Below are positions 63,536 through 64,000 of a stretch of DNA of 64,000 bases, one piece after another. This stretch comes from an uncultured Croceitalea sp. (GTDB lineage: Bacteria; Bacteroidota; Bacteroidia; Flavobacteriales; Flavobacteriaceae): NCBI GenBank assembly GCA_947494805.1, contig CANLWK010000002.1:1042662-1106661 (forward strand). Direction: 5' to 3'. The translations under genes and the position numbers were made by a program. Numbering within the stretch: the first letter of the stretch is position 1; each line of letters starts with the position of its first letter. Below the pieces are notes generated by a model. The model was given only the letters and a program-made list of their open reading frames with translations, made no database searches and was not told the DNA's origin.

Positions 63536-64000
63536 TTATTCGATAATGAGTTTCCTGTTGTAAACAACTCGACTTGTTAGGTGAGCTCTCAATATATACA
63601 TGCCAGATGTTAGGTTTAACGAAGGAATACTTATAAAATTACTACCCGACAATATTTCCTTTTTCGATGAATGGATTTTTGCCCCCTTGATATCAAAAAT
63701 ATCAATTTTAAGAATTTCATTATTAGCACTGTTAAGTACCATATTTATCATCGTTCCACTTCTTATAGGGTTTGGATATATTTTCAAATCATTCTCTTTA
63801 CCAAATACAATAGATGTCTTCAAAGAAGTGAAATTAGTAGTTTGTGACATCACCTCGATAGCATTCACCAAGGGCTGCTGAACGGGACCGTGCAGAAAAC
63901 TTATCGTCAGCTCTCCGTCAGAGACATTCACGGGGTAGCTCAACATGCCGCCCGACAAATGACCGAACTCCGTTATCAGGTCCAGATCACTGCGAACAAC
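63536..64000 (-). CDS. secreted malectin-domain protein with type IX sorting domain, C-terminal part
   Basis: The frame is open to the window edge, so only the last 154 residues are seen. They begin with the end of a malectin (CBM57-like) domain: SDLDLITEFGHLSGGM and DGELTISFLHGPVQQPLVN, then a linker and a T9SS type A sorting domain with YPNPIRSGTMINMVL, IFDIKGAKIHSS and LTSGMYILRAHL, ending KLIIE. Proteins of this build are exported by type IX secretion and anchored at or released from the surface; the malectin domain suggests sugar binding. It is separate from the capsule genes by 123 bases and reads toward them. Confidence 0.88.
   Translation of the reverse strand, partial: VVRSDLDLITEFGHLSGGMLSYPVNVSDGELTISFLHGPVQQPLVNAIEVMSQTTNFTSLKTSIVFGKENDLKIYPNPIRSGTMINMVLNSANNEILKIDIFDIKGAKIHSSKKEILSGSNFISIPSLNLTSGMYILRAHLTSRVVYNRKLIIE

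Overview
The window looks like chromosomal DNA of a marine member of the Flavobacteriaceae (Bacteroidota). Evidence for this is AT-rich coding sequence, several TAnnTTTG-type -7 promoter elements, the gliding-motility ABC transporter genes gldF/gldG, a C-terminal type IX secretion sorting domain at the right edge, DUF4870 and DUF2061 proteins, and few visible Shine-Dalgarno sites. Genus and species cannot be set from the sequence alone. I found no rRNA, tRNA or CRISPR array.

Layout. 1-4.25 kb: a leftward RND efflux operon (small secreted protein, a TolC-type channel with an extra N-terminal substrate-binding-like domain, lipoprotein adaptor, start of the RND pump). 4.4-5.3 kb: an internally deleted tyrosine recombinase and non-coding DNA, the scar of a former mobile element. 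5.3-8.2 kb: a secreted alpha/beta hydrolase, a membrane protein and a cupin-like protein. 8.25-21.7 kb: an acetate/short-chain-acid uptake and activation block (cNMP-CBS-DUF294 protein, DnaQ-like exonuclease, acetyl-CoA and propionyl-CoA synthetases, a receiver-only response regulator, a transporter-type sensor kinase, a two-part acetate symporter, a porin and a zinc-ribbon/HTH protein). 21.8-30.8 kb: mostly housekeeping genes (purC, phoH, SAM hydrolase, gldFG, dnaN, mnmE).

30.8-63.4 kb is a large Wzx/Wzy-type surface-polysaccharide locus. It holds export and control genes (CpsB-like phosphatase, Wzc kinase, Wza), a PglF/PglE-like pair for an amino-dideoxy sugar, genes predicted to make UDP-GlcA, UDP-GalA and UDP-GalNAcA, a PglC-type initiating transferase, four GT4-type glycosyltransferases, flippase and polymerase. 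Inside it lie cysQ, DUF2061, cysC, cysD and cysN, with no sulfate-reduction genes, plus two sulfotransferases; this points to PAPS made for sulfating the polymer. O-acyltransferases, an esterase-like hydrolase, a FemAB-like transferase and a pectate-lyase-like lipoprotein complete the set. The simplest reading is a sulfated, uronic-acid-rich capsule or exopolysaccharide whose locus carries its own candidate lyase. The window ends inside a malectin-domain protein bearing a type IX sorting domain.

The observations most worth following are the sulfated-uronan locus with resident lyase, the CrbS-like acetate sensor paired with a regulator that lacks an output domain, and the substrate-binding-protein/TolC fusion.
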